From: VRUE01 sp035605695
GTDB taxonomy: Bacteria; Actinomycetota; Thermoleophilia; Solirubrobacterales; 70-9
Direction: 5' to 3'
Assembly: GCA_035605695.1 (NCBI GenBank)
Contig: DATNGZ010000052.1
Coordinates: forward strand, 106,182 to 170,181
DNA length: 64,000 nt
The notes under the pieces are model-generated. The model did not search any database. It was not told the origin of the DNA and saw only the letters and a list, made by a program, of their open reading frames with translations. A program made the translations under genes and the position numbers. Of this stretch, positions 1 to 8,844 are shown one piece after another. Position 1 is the stretch's first letter. Each line of letters begins with the position of its first letter.

Positions 1-772
1 CGGTGATGACGTCGACCCGCTCGAAGCGCAGGTCCTTGACGCTGAGCCCCTTGTCGACCGCGTAGGACTGGATGAAGGCGAGCCCCCACGGCGCCAGCGT
101 CGTCCCGATCGTCGCTACCGCGACCAGGACGGCGTCGCGGGTGAGCGGGATGGAGGGGACCACGGCGCCCTGTGCGGCGGCGCCCCAGTCAGGGTGGGCG
201 AGGAAGCCGGAGACGATGTAGGCAACGAAGACCGAGCTCAGCGCCAGCAGGATGTGCTCGACGTGGCGGAAGTTCCCTCGCAGGACCAGGGCCGAGACCC
301 CGGCCGCGGCCAGCGGCACGCTGAGGTAGCGGCTCATCCCGCCCAGCAGATCCATTGCCGCGGCGACGCCGGCGAACTCGGCGCAGAGGGTGCCGGTGTT
401 GGCGATCACCAGGGCGCCGAGGACGAGCCCGGCGGCACCCTGGCCGTAGCGCTCGCGGACCAGGGTCAGCAGCCCCTTGCCGGTGACGATCCCCAGCCGC
501 ACCCCGAGCTCGTGGAAGACGATCAGCGCCGCGGTCGAGAGCAGCAGGACCCAGATCAGCTCGTAGCCGTACTTGGCGCCGAGGATCGAGTAGGTGGTGA
601 TCCCCGCCGGGTCGTCGTCGGAGAGCCCGGCGAGCAGACCAGGGCCGACGACGGCGAGCAGGGCAGCGAGGCCGCCGCTGCGCAGCAGTTGCTTGCGCCG
701 CCGGGTCAGGTGCCAGTGCAGGTGGCGGCCGGGGGTGCGGTGGGCGCGATGTCGCCGCGTCGGGCTCGTCAT
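1..772 (-). CDS. Nramp-family divalent metal transporter (3' end outside window)
   Basis: Probable proton-coupled Mn2+/Fe2+ importer in the inner membrane. Translation of the minus strand from the ATG at 772 gives a basic N-terminus, then GPGLLAGLSDDDPAGITTYS, which matches the Nramp TM1 metal-binding signature (here SDDDPAGI instead of the common DPGN form). Further hydrophobic segments follow, including a region around LVRERYGQGAAGLVLG. About 257 residues are visible; the C-terminal part lies beyond position 1. The DDPA variant resembles the Nramp-related subgroup common in Actinobacteria, so the metal preference is uncertain. It lies 19 bases downstream of the SRPBCC gene on the same strand. 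Confidence 0.8.
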   Translation of the reverse strand, partial: MTSPTRRHRAHRTPGRHLHWHLTRRRKQLLRSGGLAALLAVVGPGLLAGLSDDDPAGITTYSILGAKYGYELIWVLLLSTAALIVFHELGVRLGIVTGKGLLTLVRERYGQGAAGLVLGALVIANTGTLCAEFAGVAAAMDLLGGMSRYLSVPLAAAGVSALVLRGNFRHVEHILLALSSVFVAYIVSGFLAHPDWGAAAQGAVVPSIPLTRDAVLVAVATIGTTLAPWGLAFIQSYAVDKGLSVKDLRFERVDVIT

Positions 773-791
773 CTTTCGGCCTGCGCTCGAC

Positions 792-1523
792 TCAGGATTC
801 CGTCGGCGGATGAACCGGCTCGGCCTCGGCCCGAGCCTTGATCTCCAGCAGCATCTTGCGCTGCATGACGAAATGGGGGATGTCGAGGAGGGCTTCGTAG
901 CCGATGAAGGAGAGCCCGCCCGGGATGCGCCCGCGGGCGATCAGGCGCGTCGCACCGTCTCCGGCGGGCTCGACCAGGAAGATGCCCCAGCCCTCAAGGC
1001 CGATGACCCGACCTGGCTCGAAGATCGTCACCGGAAGCCCCGGAGCGGCCGGGTGCAGCGGCACCGGCTCCCCGACCTCGCGCTCCTGCCACTCCGGATG
1101 AACCCGGTCGGCGTTCCGCATCTCACAGCCGGCGAGGTTCTCCAGCCACTCGTAGCTGTAGAAGCCGCCTCGGTCCTGACCGATCTGCGCCAGCCACGGC
1201 CAGACTTGCTCGACCGGCGCCGCGATCGTCACCGCATGGGTGATCTGGATGCGCGGCTCTGGAACCAGCTCATCGCCCGGCAGGGTCCGCTTGACCTCTG
1301 CGGGCGTCGCCCCCCAGCTGCGCATCCACGGCTTGGCGACGAACTGGTAGCCGAAGGCCGCGGTGGCGTCAACCAGACTCAATGGTCGCACGCGGCGGCA
1401 AAGCAAAGCGTCCCGTAGAAAGCCGCCGACGGCGGCGATCGATCCGGCCGAGATGAGGACTTGGCCGCCGGCGGTGACGAGGGCGGCGCGCAGGAGAAGG
1501 ATCGATCGCATCTGCTGATTCAT
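792..1523 (-). CDS. SRPBCC-family (START-like fold) protein
   Basis: A 243-residue protein. The start is the ATG at 1523 (MNQQMRSILL); an upstream in-frame start would overlap the divergent gene. An N-terminal hydrophobic segment is followed by a typical SRPBCC core: IAAPVEQVWPWLAQIGQDRG, a YSYEWLENLAG segment, and a late FLVEPAGDGATRLIARGRIP strand. These proteins bind hydrophobic ligands or act as polyketide-cyclase-like folds; no substrate can be read from the sequence. It is divergent from 1534 with only 10 bases between the start codons, so the two genes share a promoter region. No catalytic motif is visible. Confidence 0.75.
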   Translation of the reverse strand: MNQQMRSILLLRAALVTAGGQVLISAGSIAAVGGFLRDALLCRRVRPLSLVDATAAFGYQFVAKPWMRSWGATPAEVKRTLPGDELVPEPRIQITHAVTIAAPVEQVWPWLAQIGQDRGGFYSYEWLENLAGCEMRNADRVHPEWQEREVGEPVPLHPAAPGLPVTIFEPGRVIGLEGWGIFLVEPAGDGATRLIARGRIPGGLSFIGYEALLDIPHFVMQRKMLLEIKARAEAEPVHPPTES

Positions 1524-1533
1524 ACTCCCCCGG

Positions 1534-1941
1534 GTGCCATTGCCGCGGACGCTTCGACAGAGGTGGCTCCTCGCCTGGATCGGTGCCGCGGCGATCGGCG
1601 TCGCCAACGGGGTCAGCCGCGAAGCGACCTACGGCCGCCGGCTCGACGACGAAACCGCCAACCGCGTCTCGGTGCTGACCGCGGTCGCCGCATTCGCGGC
1701 CTACTTCCGCCTCCTGCAGCGGCGCTGGCCGCTCGGCGGGCGATCCGAGGCTCTGAGAATCGGCGGTGCTTGGCTCGGTCTGACCGTCGCCTTCGAGTTC
1801 ACCTTCGGCCAGTTGGTGGCGAAGAAGCCCTGGCGCGAGCTCGCCGCCGATTACAACGTCGCCAAGGGCCGGCTCTGGCCAATCGTCCTCGCCTGGATCG
1901 CGCTCGGCCCGGAGGTCGCCCGCAGATGGGACAGCAGGTGA
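1534..1941 (+). CDS. Small membrane protein of unknown function
   Basis: A 135-residue protein starting at GTG 1534. It has about four hydrophobic helices (LLAWIGAAAIGVANGV; VLTAVAAFAAYFRLLQ; LRIGGAWLGLTVAFEFTFG; LWPIVLAWIALG) and a conserved-looking REATYGRRLDDETANRVS loop. Function is not recognised. Its stop overlaps the start region of the ABC ATPase at 1926/1938, so the two are probably cotranscribed and translationally coupled. Confidence 0.6.
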   Translation: MPLPRTLRQRWLLAWIGAAAIGVANGVSREATYGRRLDDETANRVSVLTAVAAFAAYFRLLQRRWPLGGRSEALRIGGAWLGLTVAFEFTFGQLVAKKPWRELAADYNVAKGRLWPIVLAWIALGPEVARRWDSR

Positions 1942-2837
1942 GCGCTCCGGCGATCGAGGCCGAGGGGCTGACGAAGTTCTACGGCCGCCACCGCGGCATC
2001 GAGGACGTCACCTTCGCAGTCGCTGCGGGGGAGGTCTTCGGCTTTCTCGGACCCAACGGCGCCGGCAAGACGACGACGATCCGCGCCCTCCTCGACCTTC
2101 ACCACCCGACCGGCGGCAGCGCCCGTCTCTTCGGCCTCGACAGCCGCCGCGACAGCGTCGCGATCCGTGCCCGGCTCGGCAATCTCCCCGGCGACTTCGG
2201 CTTCGGTCGGCAGGCGAGCGGACGCGAGGCGCTGCGGCTGCTCGCACGGTTGCGGGGGGTTGAGGGAATTGGCCGCGCCGAGGCACTGGCGGAGCGCTTC
2301 CACGCCGACCTCGAGCGTCCGTTGGGGCAGCTCTCGCGCGGCAACCGGCAGAAGATCGGGCTGATCCTCGCCACCTTCCACGAGCCGGAGCTATTGATCT
2401 TCGATGAGCCGACCAGCGGCCTCGACCCGCTGATGCAGGAGGAGTTCCTGGCGTTGGTCGCCGAGGAGCGCGAGCGGGGCTGCACCGTTTTCGTTTCCTC
2501 TCACGACCTCGACGAGGTTCAGCGGATCTGCGATCGGGTCGGCATGGTGCGGGAGGGACGCCTGATCGCGGTCGAGCGGATGGTGGACCTGCTCGGGAAG
2601 GCACGGCGAAAGGTCAGCGTCCGGCTGTCTGGGCCCGGCTCGCTCGACGACCTCCGGGCGCTACCCGGCGTCAGCGAGCTCGCTGTGGCCGACGAGCACG
2701 CCGGCTTCGAGGTCGCGGGCGATTTCGACCGGGTGCTGAAGGCCCTCGCGGCGCACCACGTCACCGACATCGAAGCCGTCCACCCCTCGCTGGAGGAGGT
2801 CTTCCTCGGCTACTACCGCGAGGAGGGCGAGCGATGA
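1926..2837 (+). CDS. ABC-2 type exporter, ATP-binding subunit
   Basis: A 303-residue cytoplasmic ATPase that powers the permease encoded immediately downstream. Walker A is GPNGAGKTTT, the signature is LSRGNRQKIGLI, Walker B is LLIFDEPTSGLDPL, and the switch His is in VSSHDLDEV. A C-terminal extension of about 90 residues is typical of drug/daunorubicin-type exporters. The start could be ATG 1926 (GGAGG at 1911-1915) or GTG 1938, which overlaps the previous stop as GTGA. The stop overlaps the permease start as ATGA. Substrate unknown. Confidence 0.9.
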   Translation: MGQQVSAPAIEAEGLTKFYGRHRGIEDVTFAVAAGEVFGFLGPNGAGKTTTIRALLDLHHPTGGSARLFGLDSRRDSVAIRARLGNLPGDFGFGRQASGREALRLLARLRGVEGIGRAEALAERFHADLERPLGQLSRGNRQKIGLILATFHEPELLIFDEPTSGLDPLMQEEFLALVAEERERGCTVFVSSHDLDEVQRICDRVGMVREGRLIAVERMVDLLGKARRKVSVRLSGPGSLDDLRALPGVSELAVADEHAGFEVAGDFDRVLKALAAHHVTDIEAVHPSLEEVFLGYYREEGER

Positions 2838-3625
2838 CCGCCCAGCTCGCCGCCCTCATATCGAGCCACCTCTCCGACCGCCGTCGCTCGCTGCTGGCGT
2901 GGGGGCTGCCGCTGGGGCTGATGTCCGCGTTCATCGTCGCGATCTTCCCCTCGGTTGAAGACTCGATCTCCAAAGTCGTCGAGAAATATCCGACCGGCTT
3001 GAAGGAAGCCTTCGGCATCGGTCAGCTCTCCAACGTCGAGCAGTACCTGCACGCGGAGATGCTGAGCCTGATCGTCCCACTGGCGCTCGGCTACCTGGCC
3101 GTCCGCGCGGTTGCCTCGGGTCTTGCCGGAGCCGCCGAAACCGGACGCCTCGACGTGTTGCTCTCAGCGCCGGTCTCGCGGCACCGCCTTTGCGCCGCCG
3201 GGTTCCTGGCGACGGCGATCGAGCTGGCAGCGGTGCTCGCGATCTCCTTTCTGCTGACGATGCTCGGAAGCACCCTCGCCGGCGCCGGTCTGGACGTAGG
3301 CGCGGCGGCGGCGGGCTTTGCCGCTGTTTGGCCGCTGGCGCTTCTCTTCGCGGGCCTCGGAATCCTCGCCTGCGCCTGGTCTCTGCGGACCAGCGTCGTC
3401 ACCGGCGCGGTCGCGGGGGCATTGGTGGCGATGTACGTGATCGACCTCGTCGGCAAGCTCGACCCTGGGCTTGACTGGATTCGCTACGCGTCGGTCTTCA
3501 GGTACTACGGCAACGCGATCGAAGACGGCATCGAGCCAGTCGCCTTCCTTGGCGTCACCGCGGCGGCGATCACTTGCGCTGCGCTGGGGGCTTGGCTGTT
3601 TGAGCGCCGCGACCTCTCAGCCTAG
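2834..3625 (+). CDS. ABC-2 type exporter, permease subunit
   Basis: A 263-residue integral membrane protein with six predicted helices, for example LLAWGLPLGLMSAFIVAIF, MLSLIVPLALGYLAVRAV, AIELAAVLAISFLLTML and AITCAALGAWLF. The architecture matches ABC-2 permeases, and it directly follows its ATPase with a 4-base overlap. The mid-protein GLAGAAETGRLDVLLSAPVS is the typical ABC-2 loop. Substrate not deducible. Its 3' end overlaps the convergent gene 3570-4169 by 56 bases. Confidence 0.85.
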   Translation: MTAQLAALISSHLSDRRRSLLAWGLPLGLMSAFIVAIFPSVEDSISKVVEKYPTGLKEAFGIGQLSNVEQYLHAEMLSLIVPLALGYLAVRAVASGLAGAAETGRLDVLLSAPVSRHRLCAAGFLATAIELAAVLAISFLLTMLGSTLAGAGLDVGAAAAGFAAVWPLALLFAGLGILACAWSLRTSVVTGAVAGALVAMYVIDLVGKLDPGLDWIRYASVFRYYGNAIEDGIEPVAFLGVTAAAITCAALGAWLFERRDLSA

Positions 3626-4169
3626 GCAGCCCTCCTGCCAGCAGCGCCACCCCGAGCAGCATGAGCAGCTGCAGCGCCACTCCGAGCGGCGAGGTCAGCG
3701 AATCGAGAACGAGCGAGCCGAGGTTTCGCTCGGCGACGGAGGCGAGGCTGACATAGAGCGAGTAAGAGACCAGCCGCCCAGCGAAGAAGGAGGCGGTCAA
3801 AGGAGCCAAGGGCACAGTCATCAGGCCGGCAGCGGTGAAGAGTTGCCCCGATGGCAGAGGGGAGATCGCGAAGAGGCCAAGGCCCGCGACAGTGCGGGTG
3901 CGATCTGCCGTCAGCGCGGTCTGGGTCCGCTCGAGGTGGGCGAGGCGCGCAGGCGAGAAGCGCGACCTGAGCCTGCGTGCACCGTTGGCCAAGACGAAAC
4001 GCCCCAGCGCGGCCATCAATGCGCCGCCAAGTACGAGCGGCACCGCCGGTAGATCGAAGTCGAGAGTGAAGAAGACCAGCAGCGCCCACGTCGGCGGACC
4101 GAAGGCCGGCAATAGGTTCACGGCGAAGACGACCCCCAGCGCAATGCCGAATTGGGCCGCAGGGGACAC
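3570..4169 (-). CDS. Polytopic membrane protein, possibly VTT/DedA-like
   Basis: A 199-residue protein with four or five hydrophobic helices (FGIALGVVFAVNLLPAFGPP; LLVFFTLDFDLPAVPLVLGG; GLFAISPLPSGQLFTAAGLM; SLYVSLASVAERNL; LQLLMLLGVALLAGGLP). The ISPLPSGQLFTAAG loop, with Pro and Gly after a helix break, is reminiscent of SNARE-associated/VTT proteins, but the match is loose. The start at GTG 4169 is chosen because it lies just downstream of the USP stop at 4196; no clear ribosome binding site supports it. Function unknown. Confidence 0.6.
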   Translation of the reverse strand: MSPAAQFGIALGVVFAVNLLPAFGPPTWALLVFFTLDFDLPAVPLVLGGALMAALGRFVLANGARRLRSRFSPARLAHLERTQTALTADRTRTVAGLGLFAISPLPSGQLFTAAGLMTVPLAPLTASFFAGRLVSYSLYVSLASVAERNLGSLVLDSLTSPLGVALQLLMLLGVALLAGGLPRLRGRGAQTAKPPAQRK

Positions 4170-4195
4170 GGTCGAGCGCGCCGGCCCGGGCGGTC

Positions 4196-4669
4196 TTAGG
4201 GCCCGCTGTGAACGATCAGAACGGAGCGCTTGCTGTGCTGTGAGACCGCAGTGGCAACGCTCCCCAGGAGCACGTAGCTGAGGCCAGAGCGCCCGCGTGA
4301 GCCGAGCACGATGAGACCGGCGTCTCGTTCGTCGGCAACTTCGACGATCTGTCGCCATGCCGGATCGCCGCTGGCGGTCTCCGCATGAGCCTCGAAGCCG
4401 GCCTCAGAAGCAAGTTTCGCTCCTTCCTTGGCGACCTGCTCGGCACCGGCCCTGGTCTCGGCGACCACCGTCTGAACCGCTTCGGCGTCTGAGGCGACGC
4501 CGCGAATGCCAAGGAACGGCAGCTCCTCCAGGGGCTCCCACACCGTCAGCACGATGGCCTTGCGTCCGGGGCCGAGCTGACCTGCGGCGTCGGCAACGGC
4601 GACCTTGGCGAAGTCCGAACCGTCGTAGGCGATCAGGACCGGGCGAGAGTCAACATTGTTGAGGGTCAT
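4196..4669 (-). CDS. Universal stress protein (UspA family)
   Basis: A 157-residue single-domain protein. The N-terminal RPVLIAYDGSDFAKVAVADA and the C-terminal GLIVLGSRGRSGLSYVLLGS are the two diagnostic USP segments. The latter carries the G-2x-G-9x-G(S/T) ATP-binding pattern. It ends in SVATAVSQHSKRSVLIVH, as is usual. Cytoplasmic, probably nucleotide-binding and induced by stress. It is divergent from the FAD oxidoreductase at 4757 (87-base gap) and upstream of the 3570-4169 membrane protein. Confidence 0.9.
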   Translation of the reverse strand: MTLNNVDSRPVLIAYDGSDFAKVAVADAAGQLGPGRKAIVLTVWEPLEELPFLGIRGVASDAEAVQTVVAETRAGAEQVAKEGAKLASEAGFEAHAETASGDPAWRQIVEVADERDAGLIVLGSRGRSGLSYVLLGSVATAVSQHSKRSVLIVHSGP

Positions 4670-4756
4670 CGACGCAATCGTAGCCCGGTGCGGGAAAGTT
4701 GCGATTCGACCGGACTGATCCGATACTGCCCGCGCCGGGTCTGGTAGACCTCGGGA

Positions 4757-5875
4757 ATGCCATCTCGGGCAAAGGTCCTGATCGCCGGAGGAGGGGTTGC
4801 TGGGCTAGAGACGGCTCTGGCTCTCCAAGCCCTCGCTCCTGAAAAGGTCGAGGTGGAGCTGCTCGCCCCTCGCCAAGACTTGCTGTACCGGCCGCTGGCC
4901 GTTGGAGAGCCCTTCGGCACGGCTCGCGTCGCTCGTTACGACCTAACCGAACTCGCGAACCGAGGGGGCTTCACCTTCACCCTGAGCAGTCTCAAGGCCG
5001 TGGAGGCCGACAACAAACGGGCCGTCACCCACGATGGGGTCGAGCTCGATTACGACTTCTTGGTCTTCGTCCCCGGAGTCAAGCTCTTCTGGTCAGTCCC
5101 GGGTGCCACCATGTTTTGGGGAGGCCCGGATGAGCTCGACAGCGAGGTGGTCGTCGAGCGCCTTGGTGAAGAGCGGATCGACACCTTGGTTTTCGTGCTG
5201 ACGGCGGGCAGAACCTGGAGCCTCCCGGCCTATGAGCTCGCGATGCTCACGGAGGCGAGTCTTTCGCACAAGGACGCCGCGAGTCGCCCGCAAGCCCTCA
5301 TCGTCACGCCGGAGGATAAGCCGCTCGCGGTCTTCGGGCAGAACGTGAGCGAGGCGGTCACCGGCCTCCTGGAAGAACGTGGAATCGGTCTCGTGACCGG
5401 AGCCCACCCGGTCAAATTTGAAAAGGACAAGCTGATCGTGGCCCCGGGCGATTCAATTTCCGCCGACGCAGCGATCGCCTTCCCGGCGATGCAGGGCCGG
5501 AAGATCGAGGGGATCCCGCACGACGACGACGGTTTCGTACGGACGGACGAGGTCGGCCGCATCCTCGGAGTTGCGCAGGCCTACGCGGCCGGTGACGTCA
5601 CGACCTTTCCGGTCAAGCAAGGAGGGATCGCGTCCCAGCAGGCCGATGTGGTTGCAGAATCCATCGCAGCCGAAGCCGGGGTCGACATCCAACCGAAGCC
5701 GTTCGATCCTGTCCTACGCGGGGTTCTTTGGACCGGCCGAGGCAAGAAGTACCTGTACGCCGAGATCGGAGGAGGGCACGGGGAAACGTCCAGCATCAGC
5801 GACGAGCCCGTCTGGACCGAGTCTGAGGGGAAGATCGTTAGCAGGTATCTCTCGCCCTTCCTGGCTGAAAGCTGA
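4757..5875 (+). CDS. FAD-dependent pyridine-nucleotide/sulfide:quinone-type oxidoreductase
   Basis: A 372-residue flavoprotein. Residues 6-20 form the dinucleotide-binding motif (VLIAGGGVAGLETAL), and a second conserved FAD site near the C-terminus reads AQAYAAGDVTTFPVKQGG, where Asp contacts FAD. Overall layout and length resemble sulfide:quinone oxidoreductase/NDH-2-like enzymes. I cannot confirm the paired redox cysteines of true SQR; the protein has almost no Cys. The reaction is therefore unassigned. A 17-base gap separates it from the glycosyltransferase gene. Confidence 0.8.
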   Translation: MPSRAKVLIAGGGVAGLETALALQALAPEKVEVELLAPRQDLLYRPLAVGEPFGTARVARYDLTELANRGGFTFTLSSLKAVEADNKRAVTHDGVELDYDFLVFVPGVKLFWSVPGATMFWGGPDELDSEVVVERLGEERIDTLVFVLTAGRTWSLPAYELAMLTEASLSHKDAASRPQALIVTPEDKPLAVFGQNVSEAVTGLLEERGIGLVTGAHPVKFEKDKLIVAPGDSISADAAIAFPAMQGRKIEGIPHDDDGFVRTDEVGRILGVAQAYAAGDVTTFPVKQGGIASQQADVVAESIAAEAGVDIQPKPFDPVLRGVLWTGRGKKYLYAEIGGGHGETSSISDEPVWTESEGKIVSRYLSPFLAES

Positions 5876-5892
5876 GCATCCCCCTGCCGCCG

Positions 5893-7335
5893 GTGCCGAT
5901 GACGGTTCCGGAAAATGTCAGCTTCTCTGCTCAATCGCTCGACCGATTCGGGCCTCTGTTGGGCGACTCACGCTTCCAGGAGATTGAGGCGGCCGCGGCC
6001 CTCGCCCGGACCAGCTTCGCCGGTCGGGCGATCTGGCACATCAGCTCGACGGCGCGGGGCGGCGGCGTCGCTGAGCTTCTCGGTGCGTTGCTTCCCTATG
6101 TGCGCGGGGCCGGGATCGACACGCGGTGGATGGTGATTAGGGGGGATTCCGAGTTCTTCCGAATCACGAAGCGAGTGCACAACCACCTCCATGACGATCC
6201 CGGAGATGGTGGCCGACTGGGAGAGGCTGAGCGCCGAAACTATGAGGCGGCACTCGAGCAAAACGCCAATGTCCTCGTGCAAGATCTCAGGGAGGGGGAC
6301 ATCGCCTACCTGCATGATCCGCAAACGGCCGGCCTTGCTCCGACCCTGAAGAAGCTCGGACTGAAGGTCATCTGGCGCTGCCACATCGGCGTCGACGAGC
6401 CGGGGGAACTCGCGCGCGTCGCCTGGGATTTTCTGCGCCCGTACGCGGAGGTGGCCGACGCCCTCGTCTTCTCGCGAAAGGAGTACGCCTGGGAGGGATT
6501 GGACCCGAGCAAGATCTGGTTGATGCCTCCGGCGATAGATCCATTCACGGCGAAGAATCAGGAGCTCTCGCGAGAGGCCGTCACCTCGATACTGACTACC
6601 GTTGGCCTCTCGCCCGGGGGAGGAAATGCGGCCGCATCATGCTTCCTCCGCGCCGACGGCACATCGGGAAGGGTGGAGCGCCACGGGCACATCCTGCAGA
6701 CCGAGCCTCTGCCCCTCGACGCGCCGCTGGTTGCGCAAGTCTCCAGATGGGACGCTCTGAAGGATCCGCGGGGGCTGTTGACGTGTTTCGAGCGCTACCT
6801 CGGCGGCTCCAAAGCGCATCTTGCCTTTGTCGCCCCCTCGTCCGAAGCCGTATCCGACGATCCGGAGGGCTCAGCCGTCTACGAAGCCGTGACCGAGATC
6901 TGGCACGAGATGCCGGAGGAAATCCGTATGCGGGTCCATCTGGTCAGCCTTCCGATGGACGATCTGGAAGAAAACGGAGCGATGGTCAACGCGGTTCAGC
7001 GGCGAGCCGATGTCCTCGTCCAGAAGAGCCTCGCGGAGGGTTTCGGCCTAACCGTCACCGAGGGGATGTGGAAGTCGAAGCCGGTGGTTGGCAGCTGCGT
7101 CGGCGGTATCAAGGATCAGATCATCGATGGCCAAAGTGGAATCCTGATCGACGATCCTCGCGACCTCGCGGGTTTCGGCCAGGCGATCCAAAGCTTGCTA
7201 GAGGACTCTGATCGAGCGGCAACAATCGGTGCCGCCGCTCACCGCCGGGTTCTCGACAGGTACCTCGGAATCAATCGCCTCACCGAATACGTTGCCCTTA
7301 TCACCAGCCTTTTGACGGACGGCGGATCGGACTAG
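5893..7335 (+). CDS. TreT-like retaining glycosyltransferase (trehalose synthase-type, GT4)
   Basis: A 480-residue two-Rossmann glycosyltransferase. The N-terminal IWHISSTARGGGVAELLGAL and the RWMVIRGDSEFFRITKRVHN segment are characteristic of TreT-type trehalose synthases, which join NDP-glucose and glucose. The C-terminal half has EGFGLTVTEGMWKSKPVVG with the E-x7-E motif of family GT4. TreT makes trehalose as a compatible solute; the exact donor is not readable. Starts at GTG 5893 or ATG 5899. Its 3' end overlaps the convergent gene 7301-7909 by 35 bases. Confidence 0.75.
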   Translation: MPMTVPENVSFSAQSLDRFGPLLGDSRFQEIEAAAALARTSFAGRAIWHISSTARGGGVAELLGALLPYVRGAGIDTRWMVIRGDSEFFRITKRVHNHLHDDPGDGGRLGEAERRNYEAALEQNANVLVQDLREGDIAYLHDPQTAGLAPTLKKLGLKVIWRCHIGVDEPGELARVAWDFLRPYAEVADALVFSRKEYAWEGLDPSKIWLMPPAIDPFTAKNQELSREAVTSILTTVGLSPGGGNAAASCFLRADGTSGRVERHGHILQTEPLPLDAPLVAQVSRWDALKDPRGLLTCFERYLGGSKAHLAFVAPSSEAVSDDPEGSAVYEAVTEIWHEMPEEIRMRVHLVSLPMDDLEENGAMVNAVQRRADVLVQKSLAEGFGLTVTEGMWKSKPVVGSCVGGIKDQIIDGQSGILIDDPRDLAGFGQAIQSLLEDSDRAATIGAAAHRRVLDRYLGINRLTEYVALITSLLTDGGSD

Positions 7336-7909
7336 CCAAAGACGCGGGCAGCGCGGGGGCAGGATTCGAGTATCCACGCGCATCCCACCGGCGTCCGAGC
7401 CAGCGGAGGATGAGCAGGGCACCCGTCGGGATGACGAGGGCGGCACTGGCGCCGAGGAACCACCACTGCGCGGCGTCGGTGCCGGCGCCGATCGTGTGGG
7501 CGATCGCCGCGAGCCAGAAAACCGCAGTCAGGCGGTGCAGGCGCCGCCACCGGGCCGCTCCTATGCGGTCGCGCAGGTAGTAGGTCAGCCCGAGGACGGC
7601 GAGGCCGTAGCCGGCGACGATCCCGAGCCCCGTCCAAAGCGGCCGGTAGAAGCCGACGAAAGGAATGGCGATCCCGGCCACGCCGGGGTTCAGGTAGGAG
7701 TCGCCGAGCAGGGAGAGACCGTGCAGGGCGACCATCGCCAGGGTGGTGAGGGACATTGCCTCGTGGACCGCGCGGAGGTCGCGCTTGTTCGCGCTGGGGC
7801 GCTTGGAGCTCATCATCAGCCCGACCGCGACGCTGGCGCTGGCGAGGAGCAGGGCGGCACCACCGGCGGCACGGCTCGTGATCCAGAAGAGGTGGGGGGC
7901 GACGTTCAC
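7301..7909 (-). CDS. Ferric reductase-like transmembrane protein (YedZ/MsrQ-like)
   Basis: A 202-residue membrane protein with about five or six helices. Intramembrane histidines sit in the pattern of a b-type heme protein: AVHEAMSL, MVALHGLSLL, RRLHRLTAVFW and LAAIAHTIGAG. These fit the ferric reductase-like transmembrane domain family. It starts at GTG 7909, which overlaps the apbE stop as GTGA, so it is the last gene of the redox operon that runs leftward from 11847. Probably passes electrons across the membrane to or from a flavin made covalent by the ApbE upstream. Confidence 0.8.
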   Translation of the reverse strand: MNVAPHLFWITSRAAGGAALLLASASVAVGLMMSSKRPSANKRDLRAVHEAMSLTTLAMVALHGLSLLGDSYLNPGVAGIAIPFVGFYRPLWTGLGIVAGYGLAVLGLTYYLRDRIGAARWRRLHRLTAVFWLAAIAHTIGAGTDAAQWWFLGASAALVIPTGALLILRWLGRRWDARGYSNPAPALPASLASPIRRPSKGW

Positions 7910-8844
7910 GCCACCACCTCGGCGACAGATTCCACACCGGCGATGACCTCTGCCTCACCTTCGACCGGGACGAGGACGCCACCGAAGGGCAGCCAGTCCT
8001 TGGCGTCCTCGGGCCCGGAGAGCAGCGCCGACTTGGCGAGGATCTCGGCCTCCAGGGCGGTGGGGGCGAGCGCGGTCGCCTGTGCGATCCCGGTGAAGGC
8101 GGGCCGGCCGCTGGCGGGGTCGAGGATCTGGTGGGCGAGGCTGACACCGCCCTCGCCCCAGGAGCGACGCGTGATACCGCTGGTGGCGACCGCTCCCGCG
8201 CTGACCTCGAACTCGTGCAGCGGCTCGGGACCGAACGGGTCGTCGACCCTGATCCGCCGCCTCAGCGCGCTCAATCCACCGAGCCTGATGTCGCCGCAGC
8301 ACTCGACCGCGAAGGCCTCGGTGGTCGCGAGCTCCTTGGCGACCAGGTCGGCCAACAGGCCCTTGGCGATGCCGCCGCCGTCGATCCGCACCCCGGGAGG
8401 CCGGATCACGGCTCCCGCCTCCACCCTCACCGAGCACCACTCTGCGGCGGCGCTGGGCCGGGCCGGCGCCTGGTCTTGGGCGGCGAGCTCCGCGCGCGTC
8501 ACCGGCCGGAGCTCCCCGGCCTGGAGGGAGGACCGGTAGCCGGCACGCTCGATCGCGTCGAGCAGGGTGGCGTCGACGAGGCCGCCGCTGCGCGATCCGG
8601 CGGTGAGGACCGCCGCGACCAGCCGGCGCAGGAGAGGGGAGGCGGGGACCTCTGTGCGCGGGTCACGATTGAGGCGCGAGAGCTCGCTGCCGGGCTCGAA
8701 GCGCGAGAGCCTTTGGTGGGCATCGAGCAGCTGTTCCCGGCCCCGCTCCGCAAGCCGGTGTCCCTGCTCCGCGTCGGAGCCACGAACGTGAACGGAAGCG
8801 ACGCCGCCGAAGCAGGCGAACTCGAGGTGTGCTTCGGCGCTCAC
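7906..8844 (-). CDS. apbE: FAD:protein FMN transferase
   Basis: A 312-residue ApbE-family enzyme, which attaches FMN to a Thr/Ser of an acceptor protein using FAD and Mg2+. Diagnostic segments are DAHQRLSRFEPGSELSRLNR near residue 40, RIDGGGIAKGLLADLVAKEL in the middle, and SLAHQILDPASGRPA near the C-terminus (the family usually has H-x-I-x-D-P-x-T/S-G). No lipobox or signal peptide is visible at the N-terminus, so it may be cytoplasmic. It overlaps both neighbours by 4 bases. No FMN-binding acceptor domain was recognised among its neighbours. Confidence 0.92.
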   Translation of the reverse strand: MSAEAHLEFACFGGVASVHVRGSDAEQGHRLAERGREQLLDAHQRLSRFEPGSELSRLNRDPRTEVPASPLLRRLVAAVLTAGSRSGGLVDATLLDAIERAGYRSSLQAGELRPVTRAELAAQDQAPARPSAAAEWCSVRVEAGAVIRPPGVRIDGGGIAKGLLADLVAKELATTEAFAVECCGDIRLGGLSALRRRIRVDDPFGPEPLHEFEVSAGAVATSGITRRSWGEGGVSLAHQILDPASGRPAFTGIAQATALAPTALEAEILAKSALLSGPEDAKDWLPFGGVLVPVEGEAEVIAGVESVAEVVA